A stretch of 64,000 nucleotides of DNA, from the NCBI RefSeq assembly GCF_900107125.1, contig NZ_FNOU01000004.1, positions 62,001-126,000 of the forward strand. The letters are read 5' to 3'. A program made the translations under genes and the position numbers. The notes under the pieces were generated by a model. It did not search any database. It was not told where the DNA came from and saw only the letters and a program-made list of their open reading frames with translations. This DNA is from Eubacterium barkeri. GTDB lineage: Bacteria > Bacillota > Clostridia > Eubacteriales > Eubacteriaceae. This document shows positions 43,124 through 54,221 of this stretch, one piece after another (position 1 is the first letter of the stretch; each line of letters begins with the position of its first letter).

Positions 43124-44518
43124 ATGGAAAAAGGGTATAGTCGGGAAACTAAGATGGGTGAAATGCCCATCCCCAAGCTTTTAGTATCAATGGCATTGCC
43201 GGCCATCATTTCGATGTTCGTACAGGCCATGTATAATGTAGTGGACTCCATTTTCGTAGCCCAGGTGAGCGAGAATGCCCTGACGGCGGTATCCTTGGCC
43301 TTCCCGGTACAGATGGTGATTGTATCCTGTTTTGTTGGGATGGGTGTTGGGATAAACTCCGGTATTTCCAGGCGGCTGGGAGAAGGCCGTCATAAGGATG
43401 CTGAGCAGGTCGCGGAGCACGGATTTTTAATCGCGATTATCCTTTCAGTTATTCTGGCTGTTCTCGGGGGATTGTTTTCCCATGGGTTTGTGACCCTTTT
43501 TACCGATAATCAAGAAATCATCGCGGGCTGTACCAGCTATTTAATGATTTGCTGTGTGTTTTGTTTTGGCAGTATCATTACCCAGGCGGGCTTTTCCATG
43601 CTCCAGGGATCAGGGGATATGATTCAGCCGATGATTGGCCAATTGATTGGGGCGGTGGTTAATATCGTTCTGGACCCCATCATGATCTTTGGGCTCCTGG
43701 GTTTTCCGGCCATGGGCGTAACCGGTGCGGCTGTTGCAACGGTTGCCGGGCAAATCGTCGCCATGATTTATGTCCTGTGTGTCGTGGCCTTTCGGAAGAA
43801 GAATATCTTAAAGGTCCATATCCATGGGTTTAAATTTGACGGAACCATCATGAAGGATATTATAGCAGTTGGCCTTCCTGCTGCTGTTATGCAGGGGATT
43901 GCCTCCTTTATGGTCACCTTCTATAACCTCATCCTCACCCAGTACGGCACCACGGCCATTGCGGTGTTCGGCGTATTCTTTAAGGTACAGTCCTTCATCT
44001 TTATGCCGGTTTTTGGCCTGTGCCAGGGAGCCATGCCCATTTATGGGTATAACTATGGAGCCCGGAAAGCTGACCGGTTTTTACAAAATGCCAAGGTAGC
44101 CTGCATTATCTCAGAGTGTATCATGATTTTGGGCGTCGTGCTGTTCCAGTTCTTCCCAGAGCAGATTTTTAGAATGTTCAACGCCTCTGACGACATGATG
44201 GTCCTGGGGGTACAATGCTTCCGCGTCATCAGCTGGTCCTTTGTGACCGCAGGAATCTCCATTCCCCTGTCCAATGCCTTCCAGGCGGTGGGGAAAGCAT
44301 ATATCTCCATGTTCTCCTCCTTCCTGCGTCAGATGATTCTGTTACTGCCCTTTTCCTGGCTGTTCTCCTATCTGTGGGGAGTGGATTGGATTTGGCTGGG
44401 CTTCGTGGTTTCGGATGTCCTGAATCTGATTTACGTCGGCGTGATGTTTGTTCGTCTGAAGCGTAAGGAGTTGGATACCTGGGGACAGCATAAAGGAATG
44501 CTATCGGCACAAGGGTGA
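43124..44518 (+). CDS. MATE family efflux transporter
   Basis: A 464-residue, twelve-helix antiporter (PKLLVSMALPAIISMFVQAM, then VVDSIFVAQVSENALTAVS), clearly different from the MATE protein coded at 17.9 kb. It starts 14 bases after the helicase gene, with TAGGAGGAA upstream, so the two are probably co-transcribed even though their functions are unrelated. Substrates cannot be read from the sequence. Confidence 0.9.
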   Translation: MEKGYSRETKMGEMPIPKLLVSMALPAIISMFVQAMYNVVDSIFVAQVSENALTAVSLAFPVQMVIVSCFVGMGVGINSGISRRLGEGRHKDAEQVAEHGFLIAIILSVILAVLGGLFSHGFVTLFTDNQEIIAGCTSYLMICCVFCFGSIITQAGFSMLQGSGDMIQPMIGQLIGAVVNIVLDPIMIFGLLGFPAMGVTGAAVATVAGQIVAMIYVLCVVAFRKKNILKVHIHGFKFDGTIMKDIIAVGLPAAVMQGIASFMVTFYNLILTQYGTTAIAVFGVFFKVQSFIFMPVFGLCQGAMPIYGYNYGARKADRFLQNAKVACIISECIMILGVVLFQFFPEQIFRMFNASDDMMVLGVQCFRVISWSFVTAGISIPLSNAFQAVGKAYISMFSSFLRQMILLLPFSWLFSYLWGVDWIWLGFVVSDVLNLIYVGVMFVRLKRKELDTWGQHKGMLSAQG

Positions 44519-44553
44519 TAAAAATAGGATACAATAAACTAATGATAAAATTA

Positions 44554-44587
44554 AAAGCCCTGGCGAAAACACCAGGGCTTTAATTTT
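44554..44587. terminator. Bidirectional terminator between MATE and the binding-protein gene
   Basis: AAAGCCCTGG (44554-44563) pairs with CCAGGGCTTT (44572-44581), with T- and A-rich flanks on both sides. Confidence 0.88.
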
Positions 44588-44602
44588 TAGATTTATTCTT
44601 TA

Positions 44603-45436
44603 CTACTCAATGGTCTTCAATTCCATATTAATGTTCTTCGTGACATCCTTACCGAACCATTTGTTGGATAATTCGGCCATAGTGCCGTTATCCTGGAGCT
44701 TTTTCAAGGTTTCGTTAATCTTGGTGGCAAATTCGGTATCGGCTTTACGGGAGGTAACGCCGATGGGTTCGTTGGACAGGATATCCGAGGTCACGGAGTA
44801 AACGTCCGGCTTCAATGCGGTGTAGAAGGAGCCGACAGGTTCATCGGTTAAGATATAATCGATGGTTTTACCTTCCAGTGCGGCGAAGGCATCCAGCATA
44901 CCGTCGAATTGGGACAGCTGCATGGTGTTGCCATCTTTATTAATCATGGCTTGTGCCGCGATGTCTGCGGTGGTTTCCAACTGCACGCCCACTTTTTTGC
45001 CGTTGAGATCGGTGGCCTTGGTTGCCTTGGTGGGGTCATCGTTACGAGAGACGATGATAATGCCGTTGGTCAGATAGGGATCTGACATGTTGTAGCTTTT
45101 CTGACGTTCTTCGGTGATGCTGGTACCGCTGATGATGCAGTCGTACTGACCAGCGTCCAGACCGGTGAAGATACCATCCCAGGCGGTGGAGACCCATTCG
45201 GATTTTACGCCCAATTCTTTAGCGATAGCATCTCCCAGATCGATATCAAAGCCGACGATTTTATTTTCTTCATCCCGGTATTCCAAAGGGACGTAGGTGT
45301 CGTTCGTTCCAATCTTGAGCACACCATCTTCCAGGGGATCCGTACTCTTGGCTGTATTCCCCCCTCCGCAGCCAGCAAAGGTGAATACGGCAATCAAGAC
45401 AAGCAGAACGGACAAACTAAATACTCTTTTTTTCAT
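44603..45436 (-). CDS. Amino-acid ABC transporter substrate-binding lipoprotein
   Basis: 277 residues of the family 3 periplasmic-binding type. The signal peptide ends in a lipobox (FTFAGC), giving a lipid-anchored protein. LKIGTNDTYVPLEYRD, VGFDIDLGDAIAKELG and SGTSITEERQKSYNMS are classic motifs of polar amino-acid binders. The ATG at 45436 has GGAGGG upstream; the longer frame is leader sequence. No permease or ATPase gene is next to it, so it is an orphan that must share a transporter coded elsewhere. Confidence 0.9.
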   Translation of the reverse strand: MKKRVFSLSVLLVLIAVFTFAGCGGGNTAKSTDPLEDGVLKIGTNDTYVPLEYRDEENKIVGFDIDLGDAIAKELGVKSEWVSTAWDGIFTGLDAGQYDCIISGTSITEERQKSYNMSDPYLTNGIIIVSRNDDPTKATKATDLNGKKVGVQLETTADIAAQAMINKDGNTMQLSQFDGMLDAFAALEGKTIDYILTDEPVGSFYTALKPDVYSVTSDILSNEPIGVTSRKADTEFATKINETLKKLQDNGTMAELSNKWFGKDVTKNINMELKTIE

Positions 45437-45497
45437 AAATTCCCTCCATTGTGTTTTCTTAATTATAACTTTAACGGCGCAAAAAGCCAAATAAAAA

Positions 45498-45529
45498 AAC
45501 ACCTTTGTGCAAGTTTATTCAAAGGTGTT
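45498..45529 (-). terminator. Terminator of the phosphatase gene
   Basis: AACACCTTTG and CAAAGGTGTT form the stem, with a run of seven T on the minus strand after it. Confidence 0.85.
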
Positions 45530-45537
45530 TGAAACAC

Positions 45538-46515
45538 TTAAGCTTTTGGCTCTAACATAACCCTTCGGATTTGCTCTAAATCATCGGAGGTCAGATCGGT
45601 TTTATCGAGGAGATAGGCATCGACATTGCCGTAATGTTCCTTAATATAATTGAGTTGTATTTTAAGCCATTCAGGCTTAACGCCAAAGAAATCCCGGATT
45701 TGATTCTTATCGAAATCGTCTCGCTCGTCTTCCAGCTCATCGGCCATAATGGAGCCAAGGGTTTGGAAGGCCTCGTCAAAGGTGAGGTTGGATAGGGTGT
45801 AATCCGAGAGGATGGTTTCCTCCGGAACGCCACAGATTAGCAGAATGAGGGCGGTCATGAAGCCGGTGCGGTCTTTCCCGTTGGTGCAGTGGTATAAAAT
45901 GGGAGTTTCCCTCTCGGTTGCCAGCATCTTAAGGACTTTGGCAAATTCCGGGGCTTTGTTTTCCACCTGATAGGTGTAAATTTTACGCATAAAGCCGTCG
46001 ATGGCATCGGGCTGGGTGAAATCCAGCTCGTGATGGCTAAAGGGAATACCCTTTAAGGTAGGGAGGTTGGTATAATCTGCGGAATCTGGCAGGCGGTCTG
46101 GTGTGCCTTTAGCCTTGCCCTCATCCCGGAAATCATAGACGTGCTTGACGCCCAGGTCATTTAAATACTCGACATCTGCATCGCTTAAATGGGCCAGCTC
46201 TTCACTGCGGATGACCTTGCCCCACTGGGTTTTACGGCCGTCTAATCCGGTGTAACCGCCGATATCCCGCATGTTGATGGTTTTTTCCAGCTGAATCAAA
46301 CGACGCCCTAATTGGGATTCATCGCAAAAGATCAGATGGTCCTGATCTTTAAAATCTGTATGGTGAGATGGAAGGGCTGGGGTAGGAGCCTGGGAATCCA
46401 TCATGCCCTCTTCCACACGACGTTGTCGTTTTTTGTGGATGAGATAGGGAACAGCAGCAGCGGCGGCAACCAGGGCGCCAAGACCGACAAATTGGAATTT
46501 TTTCATATCTGTCAC
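45538..46515 (-). CDS. Membrane-anchored tyrosine phosphatase-like protein
   Basis: A 325-residue protein with an N-terminal hydrophobic anchor (about 8-25) and a phosphatase domain of the Y_phosphatase3/PTPLP type. The P-loop LYHCTNGKDRTG has the nucleophilic Cys and the Arg. NMRDIGGYTG is the usual N-terminal mark, and VYDFRDEGKA may carry the general-acid Asp. Such enzymes act on phosphotyrosine, phosphoinositides or inositol phosphates, some as secreted effectors. The start is GTG 46515 (GAGGT four bases upstream) or ATG 46506. It is a stand-alone gene. Confidence 0.82.
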   Translation of the reverse strand: MTDMKKFQFVGLGALVAAAAAVPYLIHKKRQRRVEEGMMDSQAPTPALPSHHTDFKDQDHLIFCDESQLGRRLIQLEKTINMRDIGGYTGLDGRKTQWGKVIRSEELAHLSDADVEYLNDLGVKHVYDFRDEGKAKGTPDRLPDSADYTNLPTLKGIPFSHHELDFTQPDAIDGFMRKIYTYQVENKAPEFAKVLKMLATERETPILYHCTNGKDRTGFMTALILLICGVPEETILSDYTLSNLTFDEAFQTLGSIMADELEDERDDFDKNQIRDFFGVKPEWLKIQLNYIKEHYGNVDAYLLDKTDLTSDDLEQIRRVMLEPKA

Positions 46516-46616
46516 TATACCTCGCTTCTTTATAATTAATAATGTGATAAAATTATTCTATCATAACTTGCAGGAAATGTCCTGCTTTTATATTTGAGAA
46601 AAACGGAGGTGGTATC

Positions 46617-47765
46617 GTGGAACCATTGGGACTCTATATCCATATTCCTTTTTGTGTCAAGAAGTGTCATTATTGTTCCTTTACTTCCTGGTGCCCAAGG
46701 GATGGGCAGCAGGTCCAGGATTATTTTAAGGATTTAAGAGAAGAAATTAAAAGCTACGCGGGAAGAACGAAGGAATATGAGGTGCGGACGGTTTATTTTG
46801 GCGGCGGGACACCGTCGGCCGTACCTGCAGATGCGATCAAAGAGACCATGGAAGCTCTGGGAAAAGCTTTTTCCTTCGATCCCCAGGACCCCCTTCTGGA
46901 GAAAACCATTGAAGTTAATCCTGGGAGTGGAACGGCAGAAAAGATAGAGGCCTACCGCAAAATGGGATTCAACCGGCTGAGCATCGGTTTACAAAGTGCC
47001 CAGGATCATTTATTAAAGGTTCTGGGGCGTGTCCACAACCTGGAGGATTTTAAGCTGGCTTACGGTGCGGCAGAGGCGGCAGGCTTTGATAATGTGTCGG
47101 CGGATGTGATGTTTGGGCTGCCGGGCCAGGGCCTCCAGGATGTTCTGGAAACCGTTCAGATGCTGGTAGGGCTTCCGATGATTAAACATCTATCCTGCTA
47201 TAGTTTAAAAGTAGAAGAGGGAACCGCCTTTGATCTCTGGGAACGCCAGGGCCGATTGGCCCTGCCTGGGGAAGAACTGGAGCGGGAAATGTATCATCGT
47301 TTGATCGATTATCTTAGGTTACACGGGTTTGAGCAATATGAAATTTCCAACTTTTCGAAGCCAGGCGTTGAAAGCCGGCACAACAGCTCATACTGGGATT
47401 TAACGGATTATATTGGCTTAGGGTTAGGGGCGTCTTCCTTTTTTTGCCATAAACGCTGGTCAAATACAGCTGATTTTAATAAATATCATGTAGGGTTAGA
47501 GCAAGGATATCCGATTACTGAAGGGGAACACAGACTCTCGGATCGAGAAGCCCGGGGAGATTTTATGTTCCTGGGGCTAAGACGAAATAGAGGTGTGGAT
47601 GATTTGGATTATCAGCAACGATTCGGCCGACATTTTTTTGATGATTATGCGAAGGAAATTCAGAGGTTGCTGGCGTCTGGACTCATTGTCCGGGAGGACA
47701 CCCGAATTCGCCTGAGTTCACGGGGAATGGATCTGGCCAATCAGGTCTTTATGGCGTTTGTCTGA
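46617..47765 (+). CDS. hemW: HemW-like radical SAM heme chaperone
   Basis: A 382-residue radical SAM protein with the cluster motif CVKKCHYC (Cx3Cx2C) near residue 12, YFGGGTPSAV, and a HemW-type C-terminal domain. It resembles coproporphyrinogen III dehydrogenase HemN, but the Cx3Cx2C motif without the extra HemN cysteine points to HemW, a heme-binding chaperone. Its place just ahead of hrcA-grpE-dnaK-dnaJ is the normal Firmicutes arrangement. The start is GTG 46617, with GGAGGTGG upstream. Confidence 0.9.
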   Translation: MEPLGLYIHIPFCVKKCHYCSFTSWCPRDGQQVQDYFKDLREEIKSYAGRTKEYEVRTVYFGGGTPSAVPADAIKETMEALGKAFSFDPQDPLLEKTIEVNPGSGTAEKIEAYRKMGFNRLSIGLQSAQDHLLKVLGRVHNLEDFKLAYGAAEAAGFDNVSADVMFGLPGQGLQDVLETVQMLVGLPMIKHLSCYSLKVEEGTAFDLWERQGRLALPGEELEREMYHRLIDYLRLHGFEQYEISNFSKPGVESRHNSSYWDLTDYIGLGLGASSFFCHKRWSNTADFNKYHVGLEQGYPITEGEHRLSDREARGDFMFLGLRRNRGVDDLDYQQRFGRHFFDDYAKEIQRLLASGLIVREDTRIRLSSRGMDLANQVFMAFV

Positions 47766-47810
47766 CCTTAAAAGTTATTTAAAACTTGATGCTATTCTTA
47801 TAGAAATCTG

Positions 47811-47878
47811 TTGACAAAGGTTTGAGCAGGTGTTATATTATAGTCAAGATATTAGCACTCACAAATGACGAGTGCTAA
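47811..47878 (+). promoter_or_regulatory. Heat-shock promoter with perfect CIRCE operator
   Basis: TTGACA (47811-47816) and TATATT (47834-47839) have a 17-base spacer. TTAGCACTC (47852-47860) and GAGTGCTAA (47870-47878), nine bases apart, match the CIRCE consensus at every base. HrcA binding here represses hrcA-grpE-dnaK. Confidence 0.95.
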
Positions 47879-47892
47879 TAACGGGGTGTAAG

Positions 47893-48930
47893 ATGAAACT
47901 GAAAGACCGAAAACAGAAGATTTTAGAAGCAATCGTTAAAGATTATATCAATACCGCTGAGCCTGTTGGATCGCGGACCTTATCGAAACGGTATGATTTG
48001 GGCATCAGTCCGGCGACCATCCGGAATGAGATGTCAGATTTGGAAGAGTTGGGCTTTTTAGCACAGCCCCATACGTCCTCGGGGCGGATTCCAACCCAGA
48101 AGGCCTACCGTTATTATGTGGATGAGATCATGCAGATCCAAAAGCTGGCCAAGGTGCTGCGTAATGATATCCATCGGGGGTATTTGGATTATTCCCGGGA
48201 AATAGACAATACGATGCACCATACGGCTGAGGTGCTGTCCAGCCTGACGAACTATACGTCGGTTGTGTTAGCGCCAAGGGTATCGCGATTTAATTGTAAG
48301 CACGTACAGATCATTCCTTTGATCCGGGAACGGGTGTTAATGATTGTGGTAACGGTGGAGGGCATTGCGAAAAATATCGAAATGACCCTGAGCCGGGAAA
48401 TTGATACTGGAGAAGCACTGAAGCTGAGTAACGTCCTGAACAGCATCCTAAAAAATATTGCCTTTCAGGAAATGGGAACGGAGCTGATCGATGAAATACA
48501 AGAGCTAAATGAAGAAGAAGGTGTTCTGTTAAGGGAAATCATGCCCGTCCTACGGGAAGAGCTTTTAGCGGAGGCTTCGAATGTTCATGCTGGTGGGTTG
48601 ACCAATCTCTTTAGCTATCCCGAGTTCAATGATGTTGACCGTATCAAGAATCTAGTCAATATTATTGAGGAAAAACCACTTCTTGCCAATGTGCTTTCAC
48701 AGCAAAATGGTCAACAGAAGGCTCTGCGTGTGACCATCGGTGAAGAAAACAGCGATGAAAACATGAAGGAGTTCAGTGTCATTACCACGACCTATGAGGT
48801 TGATGGTCATCCCTTGGGGGCCTTTGGCGTCATTGGGCCAACCCGTATGAATTATGATAAAGTCAGTTCTGTGTTGGAAACCATCCGGAACGAGCTTAAT
48901 AGCAATATTACAAAATTATTAACGGAATAG
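47893..48930 (+). CDS. hrcA: Heat-inducible transcription repressor HrcA
   Basis: A 345-residue repressor that binds CIRCE and is kept active by GroEL. The winged helix (about 1-75, LKDRKQKILEAIVKDYI and SPATIRNEMSDLEELGFL) is followed by the GAF-like domain and ends in EELNSNITKLL-type sequence. The start is the ATG at 47893, downstream of the CIRCE element; an upstream GTG frame would begin inside the operator and is rejected. grpE follows eight bases after the stop. Confidence 0.96.
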   Translation: MKLKDRKQKILEAIVKDYINTAEPVGSRTLSKRYDLGISPATIRNEMSDLEELGFLAQPHTSSGRIPTQKAYRYYVDEIMQIQKLAKVLRNDIHRGYLDYSREIDNTMHHTAEVLSSLTNYTSVVLAPRVSRFNCKHVQIIPLIRERVLMIVVTVEGIAKNIEMTLSREIDTGEALKLSNVLNSILKNIAFQEMGTELIDEIQELNEEEGVLLREIMPVLREELLAEASNVHAGGLTNLFSYPEFNDVDRIKNLVNIIEEKPLLANVLSQQNGQQKALRVTIGEENSDENMKEFSVITTTYEVDGHPLGAFGVIGPTRMNYDKVSSVLETIRNELNSNITKLLTE

Positions 48931-48938
48931 GTGGTAAA

Positions 48939-49529
48939 ATGCCAGAAAACAAAAATGAAGAAATCCAGGAAGAGATCAATCCGGAAGAGACTGTGAATCC
49001 AGAAGCTGACAGTACCCAGGCCGAAAGCGATACTGAGGAAACCTGTAAAGCGGAAGCTGCTGGTGAGGATATTGAGCTTGAGAGTGCCATCGCAGCGGCT
49101 GAAAAGGCCGAGGCTGAGGTCAAAAGCAGACTGGTTCGTCTTCAGGCCGATTTTGAGAATTATAAAAAACGGACCCAGAAGGAAAAATCAGAGGTTTATA
49201 CCTTTGCCATGGAATCCTTAATGACGAAGCTGTTACCAGTGATCGATAATCTGGAGCGTGCAGAAGCCGCGGCAGACGATGACTCTAAAGATAGCTATCG
49301 GGAAGGGGTTCAGATGGTCTTCAAGGAATTAATGAATGTGTTAAATGGTGAAGGCCTACAGGAAATTGATGCATTGGGCCAAGCCTTTGATCCTAACTTC
49401 CACCATGGTGTGGCAGTGGGAGAAGATGTGGACAAGCCGGATCAGGAGATCCTGGAGGTGTTCCAAAAAGGCTACCTATTCAAAGAAAAGGTCATTCGCG
49501 CAGCGATGGTCAAAGTGAATCAAAAGTAA
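48939..49529 (+). CDS. grpE: Nucleotide exchange factor GrpE
   Basis: 196 residues. An acidic disordered N-terminus (1-45) is followed by a long coiled coil (about 50-100, RLVRLQADFENYKKRTQKE) and the C-terminal beta domain (DPNFHHGVAV) that opens the DnaK nucleotide cleft. It is second in the heat-shock operon, 55 bases ahead of dnaK. Confidence 0.95.
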   Translation: MPENKNEEIQEEINPEETVNPEADSTQAESDTEETCKAEAAGEDIELESAIAAAEKAEAEVKSRLVRLQADFENYKKRTQKEKSEVYTFAMESLMTKLLPVIDNLERAEAAADDDSKDSYREGVQMVFKELMNVLNGEGLQEIDALGQAFDPNFHHGVAVGEDVDKPDQEILEVFQKGYLFKEKVIRAAMVKVNQK

Positions 49530-49566
49530 AAAAGAAAATAACATTAAATTTGAATATTAACGATAA

Positions 49567-51417
<1,851 letters not shown>

Positions 51418-51455
51418 ATAAGACTTTCGCTTAGAAGTAAACCCGATTGTTAAGT

Positions 51456-51490
51456 AGAATGGCAGCTTTAACCGGCTGCCATTCTCTTTA
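51456..51490 (+). terminator. Terminator after dnaK
   Basis: AGAATGGCAGC (51456-51466) pairs with GCTGCCATTCT (51475-51485), followed by a short T-rich stretch. It separates dnaK from dnaJ. Confidence 0.75.
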
Positions 51491-51515
51491 CAAACAACGG
51501 TTTTTTAGGTACAAT
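51487..51515 (+). promoter_or_regulatory. Separate promoter for dnaJ
   Basis: TTTACA (51487-51492) and TACAAT (51510-51515) have a 17-base spacer, just after the dnaK terminator. No CIRCE element is present here, so dnaJ may be partly uncoupled from HrcA. Confidence 0.6.
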
Positions 51516-51539
51516 GTTCAAGCGAGGTGAGAAAACAAA

Positions 51540-52721
51540 ATGAGTGAAAAACGAGATTACTATGAGGTGCTGGGCGTTGATAAAGGTGCCAGTGCAGAGG
51601 ACATAAAAAAAGCCTATCGTAAAATGGCCATGCAGTACCATCCAGATAAAAACCCCGGGGACAAAGAGGCTGAGGAGAAGTTTAAAGAAGCCAATGAAGC
51701 CTACGAGGTTTTAAGTGATGAAGAAAAACGGTCCACCTACGATCAATTCGGCCATGCCGGGATGGAAGGCGGTTTTGGTGGCGGCGGCTTTAGCGGCGGC
51801 GGCTTTAGCGGCGGTTTCAGTGGCGGTGGTTTTGAAGATATCTTTAGTGATATTTTCAGCTCCTTTGGCGGTGGCTTCAGCAGTGGCGGCGGCTTTGGTG
51901 GTTTCGGCGGCGGTTCTTCCCGCCGGCGTGGCCCAAGACGCGGCAGTGATATGAAGATCAATATGACCCTGTCCTTTAAAGAAGCTGTTTTCGGAACAGA
52001 AAAGAAAATTAAAATTAAACGCAAGGAAACCTGCGAAACCTGTGGTGGAAGCGGGGCAAAGCCAGGGAGCGAACCGGTAACCTGTGATAAATGTGGTGGT
52101 TCAGGTCAGATTACCGTGCGTCAGCAAACTCCCTTTGGAACCATTCAGCAGACAGCCGTTTGTGATAAATGCCATGGAGAGGGAACGATTATTTCGGATC
52201 CCTGCGAGACCTGTCATGGTTCCGGCGTTGTCGAAAAGGAACGGACCATCAATATCAAAATCCCTGCCGGGGTGGATGATAATTCAGTGCTGCCTCTCCG
52301 AGGGGAAGGTAACGCGGGACCCAATGGTGGACCCAGTGGCGATTTGCTTGTCTATATGAATGTGAAGGCTGATCCGGTGTTTAAACGCGAAGGGGACGAT
52401 ATCTATTTCGATATGCCCATTACCTTCAGCCAGGCAGTTCTTGGCGGTGATATTACGGTGCCCACAGTGGATGGTAAAGTTAAGCTGAAGGTACCGGAAG
52501 GAACCCAAAGCGGAAAGGTTTTCCGCCTGAAGAATAAAGGCGTTCCCAATGTCAACGGCTATGGCCGGGGTGACCAGTTTATCACGGTGAAAATTGAAAC
52601 ACCGCAGAAGCTGAATAAGAAACAAAAAGAGCTTCTTAAACAATTTGACGATGCCATGGGAAAAGGCCATCACCAGGCTGGAGAAAAATTCTGGGACAAG
52701 GTTAAGAACGCCTTTCAATAG
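51540..52721 (+). CDS. dnaJ: Chaperone DnaJ (Hsp40)
   Basis: 393 residues. J domain (1-70) with HPDK and helix III; a long Gly/Phe/Ser region (about 75-140) built of repeated GGGFSGG units; then a zinc region with four CxxCxGxG modules ([32 protein letters not shown]) and C-terminal peptide-binding domains. It delivers clients to DnaK and stimulates its ATPase. The Gly-rich part is somewhat longer than in E. coli, from tandem short repeats in the DNA. Confidence 0.96.
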   Translation: MSEKRDYYEVLGVDKGASAEDIKKAYRKMAMQYHPDKNPGDKEAEEKFKEANEAYEVLSDEEKRSTYDQFGHAGMEGGFGGGGFSGGGFSGGFSGGGFEDIFSDIFSSFGGGFSSGGGFGGFGGGSSRRRGPRRGSDMKINMTLSFKEAVFGTEKKIKIKRKETCETCGGSGAKPGSEPVTCDKCGGSGQITVRQQTPFGTIQQTAVCDKCHGEGTIISDPCETCHGSGVVEKERTINIKIPAGVDDNSVLPLRGEGNAGPNGGPSGDLLVYMNVKADPVFKREGDDIYFDMPITFSQAVLGGDITVPTVDGKVKLKVPEGTQSGKVFRLKNKGVPNVNGYGRGDQFITVKIETPQKLNKKQKELLKQFDDAMGKGHHQAGEKFWDKVKNAFQ

Positions 52722-52734
52722 GAGAGTGTAAGAC

Positions 52735-53289
52735 ATGTCTGATTCAACAACGACAAAGAAAGCCATTGCCAAGGGGTTTAAAGGACTGATGTTCGAAAAG
52801 CGGTTTGATAAGATCACGATATCGGATATTGCTAAATCCTGTGGCATTAATCGTCAAACCTTTTATTACCATTTTCGGGATAAGTACGATTTGTTGGATT
52901 GGATTTACTATAATGAAGCCATTCATTATCTGGTGGATGATCTCACGCTGGATAATTGGAGTGACAAAGTTTATGAAATGTTGAAAACCATGAAGGCGGA
53001 GAGTTATTTTTACATCAACGCCTTTAAAGCTTCGGGAAGCAAGGAGTTTGAAAGCTACTTGACCCATGCGGTCCAGGAAATGTTCCAATCGCTCATTGAT
53101 CAATTGGCAAAGGGCGTTGAAATGGACTCCAGGGATCGGGAATTTATCGCTTCATTTTATGCCTTTGGATTGGTGGGGATTATTGTCTCATGGACCCATG
53201 CCCGTATGCCTGAGGACCCTGAAGATTTGAAACGTCGCTTTGAAAACCTGGTGTTAGGAACAAAGAAAGTATCCGCCGATCGATTATAA
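52735..53289 (+). CDS. TetR-family regulator, DhaS-like
   Basis: 184 residues. The N-terminal helix-turn-helix (about 20-60, ITISDIAKSCGINRQTFYYHF) is followed by a C-terminal ligand domain resembling the TetR_C_8/DhaS group (VSWTHARMPEDPEDLKRRFE). DhaS of Lactococcus activates dihydroxyacetone kinase genes, and a dhaKL operon is about 50 kb away here, so a link is possible but not shown. It follows dnaJ by 13 bases, with GGAGAG upstream, and is closed by a terminator. Confidence 0.82.
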   Translation: MSDSTTTKKAIAKGFKGLMFEKRFDKITISDIAKSCGINRQTFYYHFRDKYDLLDWIYYNEAIHYLVDDLTLDNWSDKVYEMLKTMKAESYFYINAFKASGSKEFESYLTHAVQEMFQSLIDQLAKGVEMDSRDREFIASFYAFGLVGIIVSWTHARMPEDPEDLKRRFENLVLGTKKVSADRL

Positions 53290-53319
53290 GAAGATCGTAT
53301 AAAATGTGAATAAATGAAT

Positions 53320-53348
53320 GAGCAGGCCAGAAGATGGTCTGCTTTTTC
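53320..53348 (+). terminator. Terminator after the TetR gene
   Basis: AGCAGGCCA and TGGTCTGCT (one G-U pair) with a short loop, followed by five T. Confidence 0.75.
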
Positions 53349-53409
53349 ATTTTGTTACAAAGTTAATACATAAAGTTAAAAAAACGAAAGCAACTCCCAA
53401 CACCCCCTT

Positions 53410-53418
53410 TGCTATAAT
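53410..53418 (+). promoter_or_regulatory. Extended -10 promoter for radC
   Basis: TGCTATAAT is an extended -10 with no clear -35; the start codon lies 20 bases further on. Confidence 0.65.
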
Positions 53419-53437
53419 GGTAAACAGAGGTAGAAAA

Positions 53438-54139
53438 ATGAAAAAGATTGACCATCTTGGAATAAAGGATTTACCGGAGGACGATAAACCGAGGGAAAAA
53501 ATGTGTCGCTTCGGAAGCCACTGCCTTACCGATGCGGAGCTTTTGGCCATTATCATCGGCACCGGTACCCCGGATTTAACAGCCATTGAGCTCAGTCAAC
53601 AGATATTAAAAACCTTTGATAATCGATTAGAGGCTCTGTTAACGGCAAGCGTTGAGGAACTGATGGGAAACCCGGTGCTTAAAGGCATTGGACCAGCAAA
53701 GGCCGCTAAAATTAAGGCAGCTGTTGAACTGGGACGACGGATAAACCGTGGGAAGGTGGAATACCCCCAGGTGACCAATCCGAAGGAGGTGGCGGATTTT
53801 CTTTTAGAAGAGATGCGCCTTTATCAGCAGGAACATTTCGTCATTTTATTGCTGAACACCAAAAATCGCATCTACAAGGTTGAAGAGATTTCTGTCGGAA
53901 CTGTCAATGCATCCCTGGTTCATCCCAGGGAGGTGTTTAGCGCTGCCATTCGCCAGCGTGCAGTATCCATCATTCTGGCGCATAATCATCCCTCAGGGGA
54001 CCCTGCGCCGAGTCGTGAGGATCAGCGGATTACCGATCGTTTAAGGGCGACGGGAGAGCTGGTGGGGATTCCCGTGTTGGATCATATTATTGTAGGCAGT
54101 GACTCCTATCTGAGCTTTAAGGAAGACTCGCTCTTGTAA
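53438..54139 (+). CDS. radC: RadC-family JAB1/MPN-domain protein
   Basis: 233 residues. An N-terminal helix-hairpin-helix region (LKGIGPAKAAKIKAAVELG) is followed by a JAMM metalloprotease-like domain with the metal motif HNHPSGDPAPSREDQRI. The family was named for DNA repair, but that role has been withdrawn in E. coli and its function is still unclear. The ATG at 53438, with AGAGGT upstream, fits the promoter; the longer frame from 53318 runs through the terminator and promoter. Confidence 0.9.
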   Translation: MKKIDHLGIKDLPEDDKPREKMCRFGSHCLTDAELLAIIIGTGTPDLTAIELSQQILKTFDNRLEALLTASVEELMGNPVLKGIGPAKAAKIKAAVELGRRINRGKVEYPQVTNPKEVADFLLEEMRLYQQEHFVILLLNTKNRIYKVEEISVGTVNASLVHPREVFSAAIRQRAVSIILAHNHPSGDPAPSREDQRITDRLRATGELVGIPVLDHIIVGSDSYLSFKEDSLL

Positions 54140-54221
54140 TGATATAATAAATTCGAGTTTTTTGAAATAGCCATTGAAAATCAATGCTGTTTGAAATAAA
54201 ATTGTAAAGATAAGCTTGGAA

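Noticed and set aside
51770-51930. Short tandem DNA repeats that might be a CRISPR or satellite
   Set aside because: They are the coding repeats of the DnaJ Gly/Phe region, without spacers.
51743-52024. A proline-rich antisense frame over dnaJ
   Set aside because: It is the reverse reading of the Gly/Phe repeats.
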